64,000 nt of DNA, from positions 496,001 to 560,000 of the forward strand of contig CAVPDQ010000009.1 of assembly GCA_963702685.1 (NCBI GenBank), given 5' to 3'. The notes beneath the pieces were generated by a model. The model did no database searches. It had not been told where the DNA came from and was given only the letters and a program-made list of their open reading frames with translations. A program made the position numbers and the translations under genes. Positions 44,021-52,554 of the stretch are shown one piece after another. The DNA is from AP-15 sp963702685 (GTDB lineage Bacteria > Pseudomonadota > Alphaproteobacteria > ATCC43930 > CGMCC-115725). Position 1 is the stretch's first letter. Every line of letters begins with the position of its first letter.

Positions 44021-44905
44021 GCGGCGCCGGCGCAGCCAGCCGAAGCCGAGCAAGGCCGCGCCGAGCAGAGAGAGCGAAGCCGGCTCCGGGGTCGGGGTCG
44101 GGATCACGATGCTATAGTTGAACGACAGGTCTTCGATCAGGCGCCCCGACGACGGCTGCGGGCCGCCCAGCGTAATGTCCTGAATGTAATTTCCGCTGGA
44201 ATCATATTCGCTCAGCGAGTTGTCGAAGATGTTCGATATAAAGAAGTCGGTGCCGTCAAAGGCGATGCCGGTGTTTCCTCTTGTATCATGGCCCTTGATG
44301 AACCCGGCGGTGATCAGGTTCCCGCTGGTATCATAGACGTCGTAGGTGTTGGCGTTGCCTTCTCCGCCGTCATATTCGTTCGAGATCAAACGCTTATTAC
44401 CTTTGCTGTCGATGAAAAATTCGAGCCCGTCACAGAAGTCGCTGCACTGCGACAATGTGATTGTGCTGGTGATCATGTTCTGGGCGAGGTCGAAGAAATA
44501 GGCGTGGTTGGTGCCGGAATAGTCGCCGAGCCAAAAGCCGCCTTTGGTGCCGTCGAGCGGGTCGTAGGCGATCGTCGCCAGGCTCGTCTGTCCGGTATTG
44601 ATGCTGCCCGGCAGCGGCGCCCCGGTGGTGGCGTTGAGCTCGTGGATCGTACCATCCCCGACGACGGTGTAATAGAGGACGTTGCCGACGACGACGATGC
44701 CGCGGCCGTTGCCGCCGGGGTTGCCGACAAACTGGTTCTCGAGCGCTCCGGTGCTTTCGTTGAACCCCTCGATCGCGTTTGAGCCGCCGGCGCTGTTGCC
44801 CCAAACCTCCAAGGGCGCCGCCCGAACGGCCGGCGAAGCGCCGAGCGTCAACGCGGTGACCGCGCCGACACCGAGAAACAGTCCGGGAAGAGTTAAAGTG
44901 CGCAT
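44009..44905 (-). CDS. PEP-CTERM protein with beta-propeller-like repeats
   Basis: 298 residues. Signal peptide MRTLTLPGLFLGVGAVTALT...RAAP; C-terminal TPEPASLSLLGAALLGFGW followed by RRRR. Between lie repeats such as IVVVGNVLYYTVVGDGTIHE and GIAFDGTDFFISNIFDNSLS, reminiscent of NHL/Kelch-like propeller blades. CSDFC suggests a disulfide. Exported and probably processed by an exosortase; function unknown. Upstream is an A/T-rich region. Confidence 0.85.
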   Translation of the reverse strand: MRTLTLPGLFLGVGAVTALTLGASPAVRAAPLEVWGNSAGGSNAIEGFNESTGALENQFVGNPGGNGRGIVVVGNVLYYTVVGDGTIHELNATTGAPLPGSINTGQTSLATIAYDPLDGTKGGFWLGDYSGTNHAYFFDLAQNMITSTITLSQCSDFCDGLEFFIDSKGNKRLISNEYDGGEGNANTYDVYDTSGNLITAGFIKGHDTRGNTGIAFDGTDFFISNIFDNSLSEYDSSGNYIQDITLGGPQPSSGRLIEDLSFNYSIVIPTPTPEPASLSLLGAALLGFGWLRRRRSGT

Positions 44906-44989
44906 AGGTGCATTCCCTCCGATTTTCGCGCTCAGGCGGGGATCGAGCCTGGCTCCCTAGCACGAAGCAATTTCCGTGCCAACGCTAGA

Positions 44990-45215
44990 ATCGTGCGCAA
45001 TTGCTCACTTTCTTTTTACCGGAACCTGTCTCTGGAATGTCAGTTTGTAAAAAAATCCGACAGCCGTCTCTGTTCCAATGGTAAATTACAGATAGCATAC
45101 GATTCATAAATATGGGAATAACATTTTGATAAATCCATATTATGATATCGTAATATTGCCTGATTGGAGTATATATTCATCCGAGCACCTACAACATGTT
45201 GGGGCCGATTGTAAG
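44990..45215. other. A/T-rich island in an otherwise GC-rich region
   Basis: About 225 bp with long A/T runs (for example CATAAATATGGGAATAACATTTTGATAAATCC, split here only by position, 45104-45135), unlike the rest of the window. In the 44906-45418 gap it is the only distinctive structure. It may hold promoters for the minus-strand PEP-CTERM gene, or be imported DNA. Confidence 0.6.
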
Positions 45216-45317
45216 GTTTGCCGACACCGACCGTGGGTCGCGCGGGTCTACGACACCCTCGCTGCCGAGGAGACCTGGGCGAAGATCGTCGCGATGTGGG
45301 ACCGCTGCCTCAAATAG
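45126..45317 (+). CDS. Uncertain 63-residue frame
   Basis: A TTG start inside the A/T-rich island. The second half (ADCKVCRHRPWVARVYDTLA, then EETWAKIVAMWDRCLK) has normal GC-rich codons and a CxxC, and may be the 3' end of a degraded gene. I do not recognise it. No good ribosome-binding site. Confidence 0.25.
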   Translation: MINPYYDIVILPDWSIYSSEHLQHVGADCKVCRHRPWVARVYDTLAAEETWAKIVAMWDRCLK

Positions 45318-45418
45318 GATTCACCCGGGCGGGGAGGAAATCGGCGCGGTCTGGCTATAACCCGGTCAGGTGGGGATCGAGGGGCCTGGCGGCACGGCCG
45401 GGCGCGCGGGGAGCTCAG

Positions 45419-45505
45419 ATGTATCGGTTGGTGTTTTGGGGCGGGATCGCGCTCTTTGTCGTGTGGACGGTGTTTTCGGCGTACAGCACGCTGAACGGCC
45501 TGTAG
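45419..45505 (+). CDS. 28-residue single-helix membrane peptide
   Basis: ATG at 45419 preceded by GGGGAGCTCAG. The product MYRLVFWGGIALFVVWTVFS plus AYSTLNGL is one transmembrane helix with a short polar tail. Good codon use and RBS favour a real gene, but no family is recognised. It lies 99 nt before mmsA, on the same strand. Confidence 0.45.
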   Translation: MYRLVFWGGIALFVVWTVFSAYSTLNGL

Positions 45506-45604
45506 CGTGCGCCGGCCTGCAGCGTGCGACCGAAAATCCGCTGCCCCCGCCGCCGGCGGGGCTTATGATGCGCCGAACGGGAACATCACAAGCGGGCGCA
45601 TCCG

Positions 45605-47098
45605 ATGAGCGACATCCAGCATCATATCGGCGGCAAAGCGGTCCAGGGCACGAGCGGGCGCTGGGGCGACGTCTACAACCCGGCGACCGGCGAGAAGGTG
45701 CGCCGCGTTTCGTTTGCCGGGCAAAGCGAGATCGACCGCGCGGTCGAGGCCGCCGCCGCCGCGTTCCCGGCCTGGGCCGCGACCCCGCCGCTCGGCCGCG
45801 CGCGCATCCTGTTCAAGTTTCTCGATCTGTTGGCGCGCGAGCACGACGCCTTGGCGCGCGCCATTTCCGAGGAGCACGGCAAGGTCTTTTCCGACGCGCA
45901 GGGCGAGATCGACCGCGGCGTCGAGGTCGTCGAGTTCGCCTGCGGCATCCCGCATCTGATGAAGGGCGAGTTCAGCGAGCAGGTCGGGCGCGGCATCGAC
46001 AGCTGGTCGGTGCGCCAGCCGTTGGGCGTGTGCGCCGGCATCACGCCCTTTAATTTCCCGGCGATGGTGCCGATGTGGATGTTCCCGATGGCGCTCGCCA
46101 CCGGCAACACCTTTATCTTGAAGCCGTCCGAGCGCGATCCGTCCGCCGGCTTCCGCATCGCCGAGCTCTTGACCGAGGCCGGGCTCCCCGCCGGCGTCTT
46201 CAATGTCGTCAACGGCGACAAGGCGGCGGTGGACGCGATCTTGCAGCATCCGGGGATCGCCGCGGTCAGCTTTGTCGGCTCGACCGCGATCGCCGAATAC
46301 ATCTACACGCAGGCCGCCGCGGCCGGTAAGCGGGTGCAGGCGCTGGGCGGTGCGAAGAACCACATGGTGGTGATGCCCGACGCCGATCTCGACCAGGCGA
46401 CCGACGCGCTTATGGGCTCGGCCTATGGGGCGGCGGGCGAGCGCTGCATGGCGATCTCGGTTGCGGTCGCGGTCGGCGGGGTCGGCGACCGGCTGATGGA
46501 TAAGCTCGTGCCGCGGGTGCAGGCGCTGAAGATCGGCCCCGGCACCGACCCCGAGGCACAGATGGGGCCGCTCATCAACCGTCAGCACCTCGACAAGGTG
46601 CGCTCTTATGTCGATTTGGGCGTGCGCGAAGGGGCCAAGCTCGCCGTCGATGGCCGCGACCTCAAATTGCAGGGCTACGAGAACGGGTTTTTTCTCGGCG
46701 GCTGCCTCTTCGACGAGGTCAAGCCCGAGATGCGGATCTATCAGGAGGAGATTTTCGGCCCCGTGCTGGCGGTGGTGCGCAGCCCCGATTTCGAGCACGC
46801 GACCAAGCTCGTCAACGACCACGAATACGGCAACGGCACCGCGATCTTCACCCGCGACGGCGACGCCGCGCGCGAATTTGCCAACCGCGTCCAGATCGGC
46901 ATGGTCGGGATCAACCTGCCGATCCCGGTGCCGATGGCGTTTCACAGCTTTGGCGGCTGGAAGCGCTCGCTGTTCGGCGACACGGCGGTCTACGGCCCCG
47001 AAGGCGTGCGCTTTTACACGAGGCTGAAGACGATGACCGCGCGCTGGCCGACCGGCGTGCGCGCCGGCGCCGAATACGTGATGCCGACCCTGCGGTAG
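45605..47098 (+). CDS. mmsA: Methylmalonate-semialdehyde dehydrogenase (CoA-acylating)
   Basis: 497 residues. HHIGGKAVQGTSGRWGDVYN start, GVCAGITPFNFPAMVPMWMF, FILKPSERDPS, the NAD site FVGSTAIAEYIY, ALGGAKNHMVVMPDAD and the catalytic Cys in GAAGERCMAISVAVAVG are diagnostic. It converts methylmalonate semialdehyde (from valine) or malonate semialdehyde to propionyl- or acetyl-CoA. ATG with no other valine genes adjacent. Confidence 0.93.
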   Translation: MSDIQHHIGGKAVQGTSGRWGDVYNPATGEKVRRVSFAGQSEIDRAVEAAAAAFPAWAATPPLGRARILFKFLDLLAREHDALARAISEEHGKVFSDAQGEIDRGVEVVEFACGIPHLMKGEFSEQVGRGIDSWSVRQPLGVCAGITPFNFPAMVPMWMFPMALATGNTFILKPSERDPSAGFRIAELLTEAGLPAGVFNVVNGDKAAVDAILQHPGIAAVSFVGSTAIAEYIYTQAAAAGKRVQALGGAKNHMVVMPDADLDQATDALMGSAYGAAGERCMAISVAVAVGGVGDRLMDKLVPRVQALKIGPGTDPEAQMGPLINRQHLDKVRSYVDLGVREGAKLAVDGRDLKLQGYENGFFLGGCLFDEVKPEMRIYQEEIFGPVLAVVRSPDFEHATKLVNDHEYGNGTAIFTRDGDAAREFANRVQIGMVGINLPIPVPMAFHSFGGWKRSLFGDTAVYGPEGVRFYTRLKTMTARWPTGVRAGAEYVMPTLR

Positions 47099-47110
47099 GG
47101 AGCGGCCGAC

Positions 47111-47425
47111 CTACTCGCCGCCGCGATTGCGAAGGGCCCTCGACAGGTCACGGCCGCCATAGAGGACGCGATCAACCGTAATCCTGTCGGCCGAGACGTG
47201 GAACGCGATCGTCACCCGGCGCTCAAAACCGATGATGCGAAGCCCCGATCGCAAGTCCTCGCGGCGTGTTCCGCGTTCGGGGAACATCGCCAATCCGAGG
47301 CAATAAGAAATAATGCGGCCGGTGTAAGCGTGGGCCCGGGCGGCGCCAGCTCGCTCCGCGACGTAATCATAGAGCTCGAGAAGATCGTCCCGCGCCTCGG
47401 GGGCGAAGACGACCTCACGCTCCAC
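47111..47425 (-). CDS. parE: ParE-family toxin
   Basis: 104 residues. VVFAPEARDDLLELYDYVAE, GLAMFPERGTRREDLRSGLR and TIAFHVSADRITVDRVLYGG follow the RelE/ParE fold. ParE poisons DNA gyrase; related toxins cut mRNA. It overlaps the antitoxin gene by 11 nt and is convergent with mmsA. Confidence 0.88.
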   Translation of the reverse strand: MEREVVFAPEARDDLLELYDYVAERAGAARAHAYTGRIISYCLGLAMFPERGTRREDLRSGLRIIGFERRVTIAFHVSADRITVDRVLYGGRDLSRALRNRGGE

Positions 47426-47705
47426 GTTCGCGTTTCTTCAGCCGTTCGGCGTGACGAGCCTCGTACGCGGCGATCATTTCGTCTCCGGAGACGGCGCGGT
47501 CCGGATCGCGCTGCATCGAGTTGTAGACGGGGACCACCTCGTCCCTCAGCCAGCGTTCGATCGCTTCGTCGCGATCCTGCAAGGCATGCAAGCCGGCGCG
47601 GACAACCTCGCTAGCCGAGGGATAGGCGCCGGACGCAACGAGCGAATCGATGTATTCCGCCGCTTCTGCCGGCAACGGCACCGTGCGCGTTTCCCGATCG
47701 GTCAT
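47415..47705 (-). CDS. parD: ParD-family antitoxin
   Basis: 96 residues. TRTVPLPAEAAEYIDSLVAS and GAYPSASEVVRAGLHALQDR form the ribbon-helix-helix of the ParD/CC2985 type. The charged C-terminal tail (AAYEARHAERLKKRERGA) wraps the toxin. First gene of the TA operon, likely autoregulated. Confidence 0.88.
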   Translation of the reverse strand: MTDRETRTVPLPAEAAEYIDSLVASGAYPSASEVVRAGLHALQDRDEAIERWLRDEVVPVYNSMQRDPDRAVSGDEMIAAYEARHAERLKKRERGA

Positions 47706-47781
47706 AGCGATTCTCCAACGGCCGGATATATAGCGGCCGGCGGCGTATTTTCATACTCACCCGTTTCAGCCAGCGCGGTGC

Positions 47782-47908
47782 CGGCGATGTGGCTGGCGCG
47801 CAACCGTATGTTAAGCTGGCAAGCGGAGGATTCGCCAAGGTCGTCGTCAAGGTGATCGACATTCTCGGCAACGACACGACCAAGACTGTGAAGGCCCGGG
47901 TCGCATAA
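47782..47908 (+). pseudogene. 3' fragment of an unidentified gene
   Basis: One frame reads AQPYVKLASGGFAKVVVKVI then DILGNDTTKTVKARVA and a stop at about 47908. I recall V(K)VxDIFGNDT endings in type III restriction-modification methylases, so it may be the tail of a lost mod gene. Otherwise unassigned. Within 47706-48047 the rest is repeat. Confidence 0.35.
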
Positions 47909-47994
47909 TGGCTCCGCCCCCTCCGGCTCGCTGCGCTCGCCACCTCCCCCGCATGGCGGGGGAGGAACCTATCGGGGGCGTCTGGCATTATGGC

Positions 47995-48046
47995 TCCTCC
48001 CCTGCGGAGCGGGGGAGGGGGACCGTGCGGAGCATGGTGGAGGGGG
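47995..48046. repeat. 52-bp repeat, copy 1 (5' of DUF559 gene)
   Basis: TCCTCCCCTGCGGAGCGGGG to TGGTGGAGGGGG, identical over 52 bp to 48466-48517. It ends immediately before the DUF559 ATG. It contains CTCCCCTGCGGAGCGGGGGAG-type palindromes. Confidence 0.9.
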
Positions 48047-48047
48047 C

Positions 48048-48461
48048 ATGCGAGCCTCGGAGAAAGCCATAAGTCGAGCACGGGAGCTGCGGCGCGAGAT
48101 GAGCCTGCCGGAGGTCGTGCTGTGGCAGGCACTGCGCAAAGGCGGGCTGGCGGGCTTGCGGTTTCGCCGGCAGCACCCGATCGGGCCTTACATCCTCGAT
48201 TTCTATTGTACGTCTGCGCGGCTGGCGATCGAGGTGGATGGGATGGTGCACGATGCCGCCGCGCAGGTGCGCCACGATGAGCGTCGTCAGGCATGGCTCG
48301 CGCAGAAAGGGGTGAGTGTTCTGCGTGTGCGCGCAAATGACGTGTTGCGCGACGAGAACCTGGAGGGGGTTCTGCTGGCCATCGAACACGCGGCGGTCGT
48401 CGCCCCCTCCGCGCCACCTCCCCCGCACGGCGGAGGAGGAGCACGGGGAGGGGTGGCATAA
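48048..48461 (+). CDS. DUF559 endonuclease-domain protein
   Basis: 137 residues. SRARELRREMSLPEVVLWQA, GLRFRRQHPIGPYILDFYCT and RLAIEVDGMVHD (PD-(D/E)xK-like active site: DF...E-x-D), then RHDERRQAWLAQKGVSVLRV, are typical. The family (Vsr/MTES-like) is usually of unknown target. The C-terminal APPPPHGGGGARGGVA is encoded by repeat DNA. The gene is bracketed by the two identical 52-bp repeats. Confidence 0.85.
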   Translation: MRASEKAISRARELRREMSLPEVVLWQALRKGGLAGLRFRRQHPIGPYILDFYCTSARLAIEVDGMVHDAAAQVRHDERRQAWLAQKGVSVLRVRANDVLRDENLEGVLLAIEHAAVVAPSAPPPPHGGGGARGGVA

Positions 48462-48465
48462 TGGA

Positions 48466-48517
48466 TCCTCCCCTGCGGAGCGGGGGAGGGGGACCGTGCG
48501 GAGCATGGTGGAGGGGG
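48466..48517. repeat. 52-bp repeat, copy 2 (3' of DUF559 gene)
   Basis: Identical to copy 1 and in direct orientation. It starts 5 nt after the DUF559 stop. Confidence 0.9.
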
Positions 48518-48534
48518 TGTTGCGGGCACCCGAC

Positions 48535-48652
48535 CGAACGGGATTACGCGATCCCGGAACCGCAGACCGCGGAGGAGGTCATCGGCTATTACGCGCAGCG
48601 CATCGCGCAGGACGTCAGGCTGCCGTCACAGCTTGCGGCATTGGCGCCATAG
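48535..48652 (+). pseudogene. C-terminal gene fragment
   Basis: The frame reads ERDYAIPEPQTAEEVIGYYA and QRIAQDVRLPSQLAALAP to a stop at 48650-48652, then an intergenic boundary. It has normal codon bias but no 5' end; upstream is only repeat. It may be the tail of a gene interrupted by the DUF559/repeat unit. Not identified. Confidence 0.35.
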
Positions 48653-48661
48653 GCCGCGGGG

Positions 48662-49447
48662 TCAGCTGTGGATGCCCCAGGGGGCGGCCCAGGCGAGGCC
48701 GGCGCGGGTTTCGGTCTTGGGGCGGTATTCGCAGCCGATCCAGCCGGCATAGCCGATCTCGTCGAGGAGATCGAACAGGTAGGGGTAGTTGATCTCGCCG
48801 ACATCGGGCTCGTTGCGCCCGGGGTTGCCGGCGATCTGGATATGTGGGTAGCGGCCGGCGAGCGCGCGGATGCGGGTGGCGAGATCGCCCTCCATGATCT
48901 GCACATGGTAGAGGTCGAGCTGGAGCTGGAGATTGGGGTGGCCGACCTCCTCGATCACCGCCATCGCCTGCGTCGTCGTGTTGAGAAAATAGCCGGGGAT
49001 GTCGCGCGTGTTGATCGGCTCGATGATCGCGGTCACCCCTTCGGGCGCCAGGCGCTCGGCGGCGTGGCGCAGATTGGCGACATAGGTGCCCCGGGCCGCG
49101 GCGCGGTCGGCGCCGTCGGGGACGAGGCCCGCCATCGCGTGCACCAGCCGGCATTTGGTCGCCTTGGCATAGGTGAGCGCCTGCTCGACCCCGGCGCGGA
49201 ACTCCGCTTCGCGCCCCGGCAGCGCGGCGAGCCCGCGCTCGCCCTTTGCCCAATCGCCGGTCGGCGTGTTGAAGAGGGCTTGCGTCAGCCCGTTGCGTTC
49301 GAGATGTGCCGCGACGGTTTGCGGCGGGTGATCGTAGGCGCCGAGATATTCGACCGCCTTGAAGCCGCAAGCGGCGGCGGCGGCGAACCGGTCGAGAAAC
49401 CCGACCTCCTGAAAGATAAAGCTCAAATTGGCGGCGAATTTCGGCAC
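48662..49447 (-). CDS. hyi: Hydroxypyruvate isomerase
   Basis: 261 residues from a GTG at 49447 with GGGAGAA upstream (VPKFAANLSFIFQEVGFLDR). TIM-barrel landmarks: GFKAVEYLG, AIIEPINTRDIPGYFLNTTT, LQLQLDLYHVQIMEGDLATR (metal-binding Glu/Asp/His), IQIAGNPGRNEPDVGEINYP and IGCEYRP. It interconverts hydroxypyruvate and tartronate semialdehyde in glyoxylate metabolism. The usual partners (glyoxylate carboligase, reductase) are not adjacent. Confidence 0.9.
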   Translation of the reverse strand: MPKFAANLSFIFQEVGFLDRFAAAAACGFKAVEYLGAYDHPPQTVAAHLERNGLTQALFNTPTGDWAKGERGLAALPGREAEFRAGVEQALTYAKATKCRLVHAMAGLVPDGADRAAARGTYVANLRHAAERLAPEGVTAIIEPINTRDIPGYFLNTTTQAMAVIEEVGHPNLQLQLDLYHVQIMEGDLATRIRALAGRYPHIQIAGNPGRNEPDVGEINYPYLFDLLDEIGYAGWIGCEYRPKTETRAGLAWAAPWGIHS

Positions 49448-49616
49448 GGCGCATTCTCCCGAGCAAGGCCCGCCACTCTTTCCCGCTGCGCCGGTAAAAC
49501 ACAAGGGCCGAGACGCCCGCGGTCGAATAACGGTCTTCGTGGCGGCGAAAGCTTGGCGCAACAGGCAATGCCGCCGCCTCGCGGCGCATCGACGCGACCG
49601 AACTGCCGGAGGTGAC

Positions 49617-50300
49617 ATGACGCTCGCCGACAAGCCCGTCGTGTTCGGCGCGCCCTACAGCGTCTATGTGCGCGCCGTGCGCATGGCGCTCGAGGAAAAG
49701 GGCGTCGATTACGAACTGGTCCCGGTCGATATGTTCGCCGCGGGCGGCCCGCCTGCGGAGCACCGGGAGCGGCACCCTTTCGGCAAGATCCCGGCATTCG
49801 AGCACGCCGGCTTTTGCCTTTACGAAGCGGGTGCGATCACCCGCTATATCGACGAGGCGTTCGCCGGTCCCGCGCTGCAGCCTGCCGACGCGCGCAGCCG
49901 GGCACGGATGAACCAGATCATCAGCATCCTCGCCAGCTACGTTTACCGAACGCTGGTCTGGGACATCTATGTCGAGCGGGTTGCCCGCCCGGCATCCGGG
50001 GTGCCGGGCGACGAAGCGAGGATAGCGGCAGCGATGCCCAAGGCGGCCGACTGCCTGTCCGCCTTGGCCGCGTTGATGGGCGAGGCGCCCTGGCTCGCGG
50101 GACCGGCAATCAGCCTGGCCGATTTTCACGCTGCCCCGATGTTGGCAACCTTCCGGCTCGCTCCCGAGGGTAAGCGGCTGCTTGCCCGCTATGATTCTCT
50201 CGTCGGCTGGTGGGACCGCGTCAGCGCGCGCCCGGGCTTTGTGCGCACCCGGGTGCCGTCCCGCCACCTCGATCCGGCCCAAGGTGCGTCCGCTCCATAA
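49617..50300 (+). CDS. Glutathione S-transferase family protein
   Basis: 227 residues from ATG 49617 with GGAGGTGAC upstream. VVFGAPYSVYVRAVRMALEE, HPFGKIPAFEHAGFCLYEAG and AITRYIDEAF are the thioredoxin-like domain; SLADFHAAPMLATFRL is in the helical domain. Divergent from hyi. Substrate unknown. Confidence 0.88.
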   Translation: MTLADKPVVFGAPYSVYVRAVRMALEEKGVDYELVPVDMFAAGGPPAEHRERHPFGKIPAFEHAGFCLYEAGAITRYIDEAFAGPALQPADARSRARMNQIISILASYVYRTLVWDIYVERVARPASGVPGDEARIAAAMPKAADCLSALAALMGEAPWLAGPAISLADFHAAPMLATFRLAPEGKRLLARYDSLVGWWDRVSARPGFVRTRVPSRHLDPAQGASAP

Positions 50301-50378
50301 TTCCATAATTCTGGTATTCACGGTGCCCCGCGCGCATCGTGTCCTCGGCCTCGCCAGCGTTGATTTTGGCGCGCCTCA

Positions 50379-50548
50379 GAGCGTGTGAATGTGTCCTGCC
50401 GCTGCCTGATTTAACCGCTTCCCCGGCGAAGGCCGGGGTCCACGGTCCCGCGGCATCGGGCGTCGATAGGTCATAAACCATTGCTGTTTAACAAACATTC
50501 CGAGTGGTGGAGAAATGGGTCCCGGCTTCCGCCAGGCTTCCGCCGGGA
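50379..50548. repeat. REP-like palindromes and one solo MITE end
   Basis: GAGCGTGTGAA (50379-50389) matches one end of the MITE-like family without a partner. An empty target-like hairpin CCCCGGC-GAAG-GCCGGGG lies at 50421-50438. At 50520-50548 a TCCCGGC...GCCGGGA hairpin has its loop enlarged by a duplication (GGCTTCCGCC twice). These fill the 304-bp gap. Confidence 0.7.
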
Positions 50549-50604
50549 AAGCGACGAAGGAAATTTGTCAATTGCCATTTTGACGGGAAATCGTTCACAA
50601 GCCC

Positions 50605-51441
50605 TCAGGATGCCGGGCGCATGCAGCCGTTTGCGTCCGCAAAGGACATTGCCTCGTCGGCGAAGCCGAACGTCCCCTTCCCTTTGATTTCCCGCGCGGC
50701 CCTGAGAAACCCGCCGAGCGCGGCCCGGGTCAGCGCCCCGCCGACGCTGACCCGCTTGACCCCGGCCTCCGCCAGCGCCTCGACCGAATACCATGGCCCC
50801 GCCAAACCCATCACGACATTGACCGGCTTTGGCACCGCGGCGCAAAGGATGCGGATCGCGTCGAGGCTCGGCAGCGCCGGCGCGTAAAGGACGTCCGCCC
50901 CGACCTCGGCGAAGGCTTGCAGGCGCCGGATCGTGTCGTCGATGTCGGGACGCCCGAACTGGAAATTTTCGGCACGTGCGGTCAGGCAATAGGGATAGGG
51001 CAGCGAATGCGCCGCCTGCGCCGCCGCGGCGACGCGCTCGACGGCAAGGGCGAAGTCGTAAATCGGCAAACGGCGATCCCCGCTCGCATCCTCGATCGAA
51101 GCGCCGACAATCCCGGTTTGCGCAGAAAGTCGAATTGTCTGCGCGACCTGCTCGGGGGCGTCGCCAAAGCCGTTTTCGAGATCGGCCGACACCGGAAGAT
51201 CGGTGGCTGCCGCGATTGCGGCGGCGTTGGCGAGCGTCTCGTCGCGCGTGACCGCCCGCTCGCTGTCGCGCCGGCCGAGCGCGAAAGCAAGACCCGCGCT
51301 GGTTGTCGCGAGCGCCTCGAAGCCGAGCTTAGCGAGGATGCGGGCCGTGCCGGCGTCCCAAGGGTTCGGGATCACAAAAGCGCCTTGCCGTCGATGCAGG
51401 GCCTGGAACGCCGTCGCCTTTGCCGTCTGGTCGAGAGCCAT
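50605..51441 (-). CDS. Isocitrate lyase/PEP mutase family protein
   Basis: 278 residues. FVIPNPWDAGTARILAKLGF, ALATTSAGLAFALGRRD, LPVSADLENGFGDAPEQVAQ and GIVGASIEDA follow the family; the metal-binding Asp and Glu are in place. CLTARAENF stands where isocitrate lyases have the KKCGH loop, so it is likelier a carboxyphosphonoenolpyruvate mutase-like or oxaloacetase-type enzyme. Substrate unknown. Confidence 0.85.
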   Translation of the reverse strand: MALDQTAKATAFQALHRRQGAFVIPNPWDAGTARILAKLGFEALATTSAGLAFALGRRDSERAVTRDETLANAAAIAAATDLPVSADLENGFGDAPEQVAQTIRLSAQTGIVGASIEDASGDRRLPIYDFALAVERVAAAAQAAHSLPYPYCLTARAENFQFGRPDIDDTIRRLQAFAEVGADVLYAPALPSLDAIRILCAAVPKPVNVVMGLAGPWYSVEALAEAGVKRVSVGGALTRAALGGFLRAAREIKGKGTFGFADEAMSFADANGCMRPAS

Positions 51442-51484
51442 GAGATCCTCCAGTCACTAGGAGCCGCATCGTTGGCGAATTTGC

Positions 51485-51934
51485 TCAGGTTCCGCTCTCA
51501 GCTCGAAAAGTCTTGGACATGCAGAGCCGGGTATGACCGGGCGGCGGACACTCGATGCGTCCCAGTACCCGATAGCCGTGGCGTTCGTAAAAGCCGGGCG
51601 CCTGAAAGGTGATTGTGAACAGCACGCCCGCAGAACAACCACGCTTCTTTGCTTCTTCCTCCGCCTTTTCCAGGATGCGACTGCCGATCCCGCAGCCGCG
51701 GTAGATCTCGGGTACAAAGAACAGGTCTACAAAGAACAGCCCGAGTGAAGTCCGACCAAGCAATCCTCCGACCACGGTCTTCGAATTTGGATCGGAAGCC
51801 AGAACGTCGAGGAGTCGCCAGTCCGTGTAACCTGCCATGCTCTCATTGTATTTTCTGAGACCATCGTCGATTGTTGTTTCTGCATTGGGGTCGCGTTTGT
51901 CTGTCAGGGTCAGGGCAAAGTCTTCGTTGGTCAT
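51485..51934 (-). CDS. GNAT-family N-acetyltransferase
   Basis: 149 residues. The ATG at 51934 is preferred because AAAAAGG lies seven nt before; an ATG at 51940 is close. VDLFFVPEIYRGCGIGSRIL is the acetyl-CoA-binding motif A, and APGFYERHGYRVLGRIECPP motif B. Substrate unknown. Confidence 0.85.
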   Translation of the reverse strand: MTNEDFALTLTDKRDPNAETTIDDGLRKYNESMAGYTDWRLLDVLASDPNSKTVVGGLLGRTSLGLFFVDLFFVPEIYRGCGIGSRILEKAEEEAKKRGCSAGVLFTITFQAPGFYERHGYRVLGRIECPPPGHTRLCMSKTFRAESGT

Positions 51935-52068
51935 GGCCATGCCTTTTTCCGTCCTAGAGGGGCCGGGCTTTACAAAATTCGCCAGTGAGACAGCAAGGCA
52001 GTGAGGTTGCCGCGCCACTGCACCTCATTGCCTCACCGCCTCATTGTTCAGCCAACCGACAGCGCCGG

Positions 52069-52470
52069 TCAGGCGGGATCGACCACCTCCAGCGAGACGA
52101 TCTCGTCGGGCTCGCCGGTGTAGACGATCAGGCTCACCGTCTCGGTGCCGATAAAGGCGCTGTGCGGCTGGCCCGTGGGGTTGAGGGTGTAGCCGCCGGA
52201 AGAGCGCGCCGGCGCCCCGGTCTTGGTGCCGCGGCCGCCTTCTAGATTGAAGACGTGCTCGTCCGACAAGGCGGTCGCGACGATCTTGATCAGCTTCCCC
52301 GGCGGCGGCGAGAATTTGGCGAGCCAGGCGATGCCGCCACCCTCGGCGCGCCGGTCGCTGAGGATCTTCAGCCGGACGATGTCGCGGCCGTCATAGACCG
52401 CCGCAGGCCCATAGAACGGCGCACCCGGCGTCCATTCCGCGGTCTCGATATCGACATGGGTCGAAGCCAT
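52069..52470 (-). CDS. Cupin-like protein
   Basis: 133 residues from ATG 52470 with GGAGTGGAGAA upstream. IAWLAKFSPPPGKLIKIVAT, DEHVFNLEGGRGTK and NPTGQPHSAFIGTETVSLIV form a single small beta barrel (ChrR-like cupin layout). Only two candidate His ligands are visible. Divergent from the WYL regulator, 84 bp apart, so it may be its target. Confidence 0.7.
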   Translation of the reverse strand: MASTHVDIETAEWTPGAPFYGPAAVYDGRDIVRLKILSDRRAEGGGIAWLAKFSPPPGKLIKIVATALSDEHVFNLEGGRGTKTGAPARSSGGYTLNPTGQPHSAFIGTETVSLIVYTGEPDEIVSLEVVDPA

Positions 52471-52554
52471 TTCTCCACTCCCTTTCCCGGCGTTGCGTCG
52501 TGACATTAGCAGGGTCATGCTGACACCGTTCTGTCAGGAGCCGACGGCCCACCG

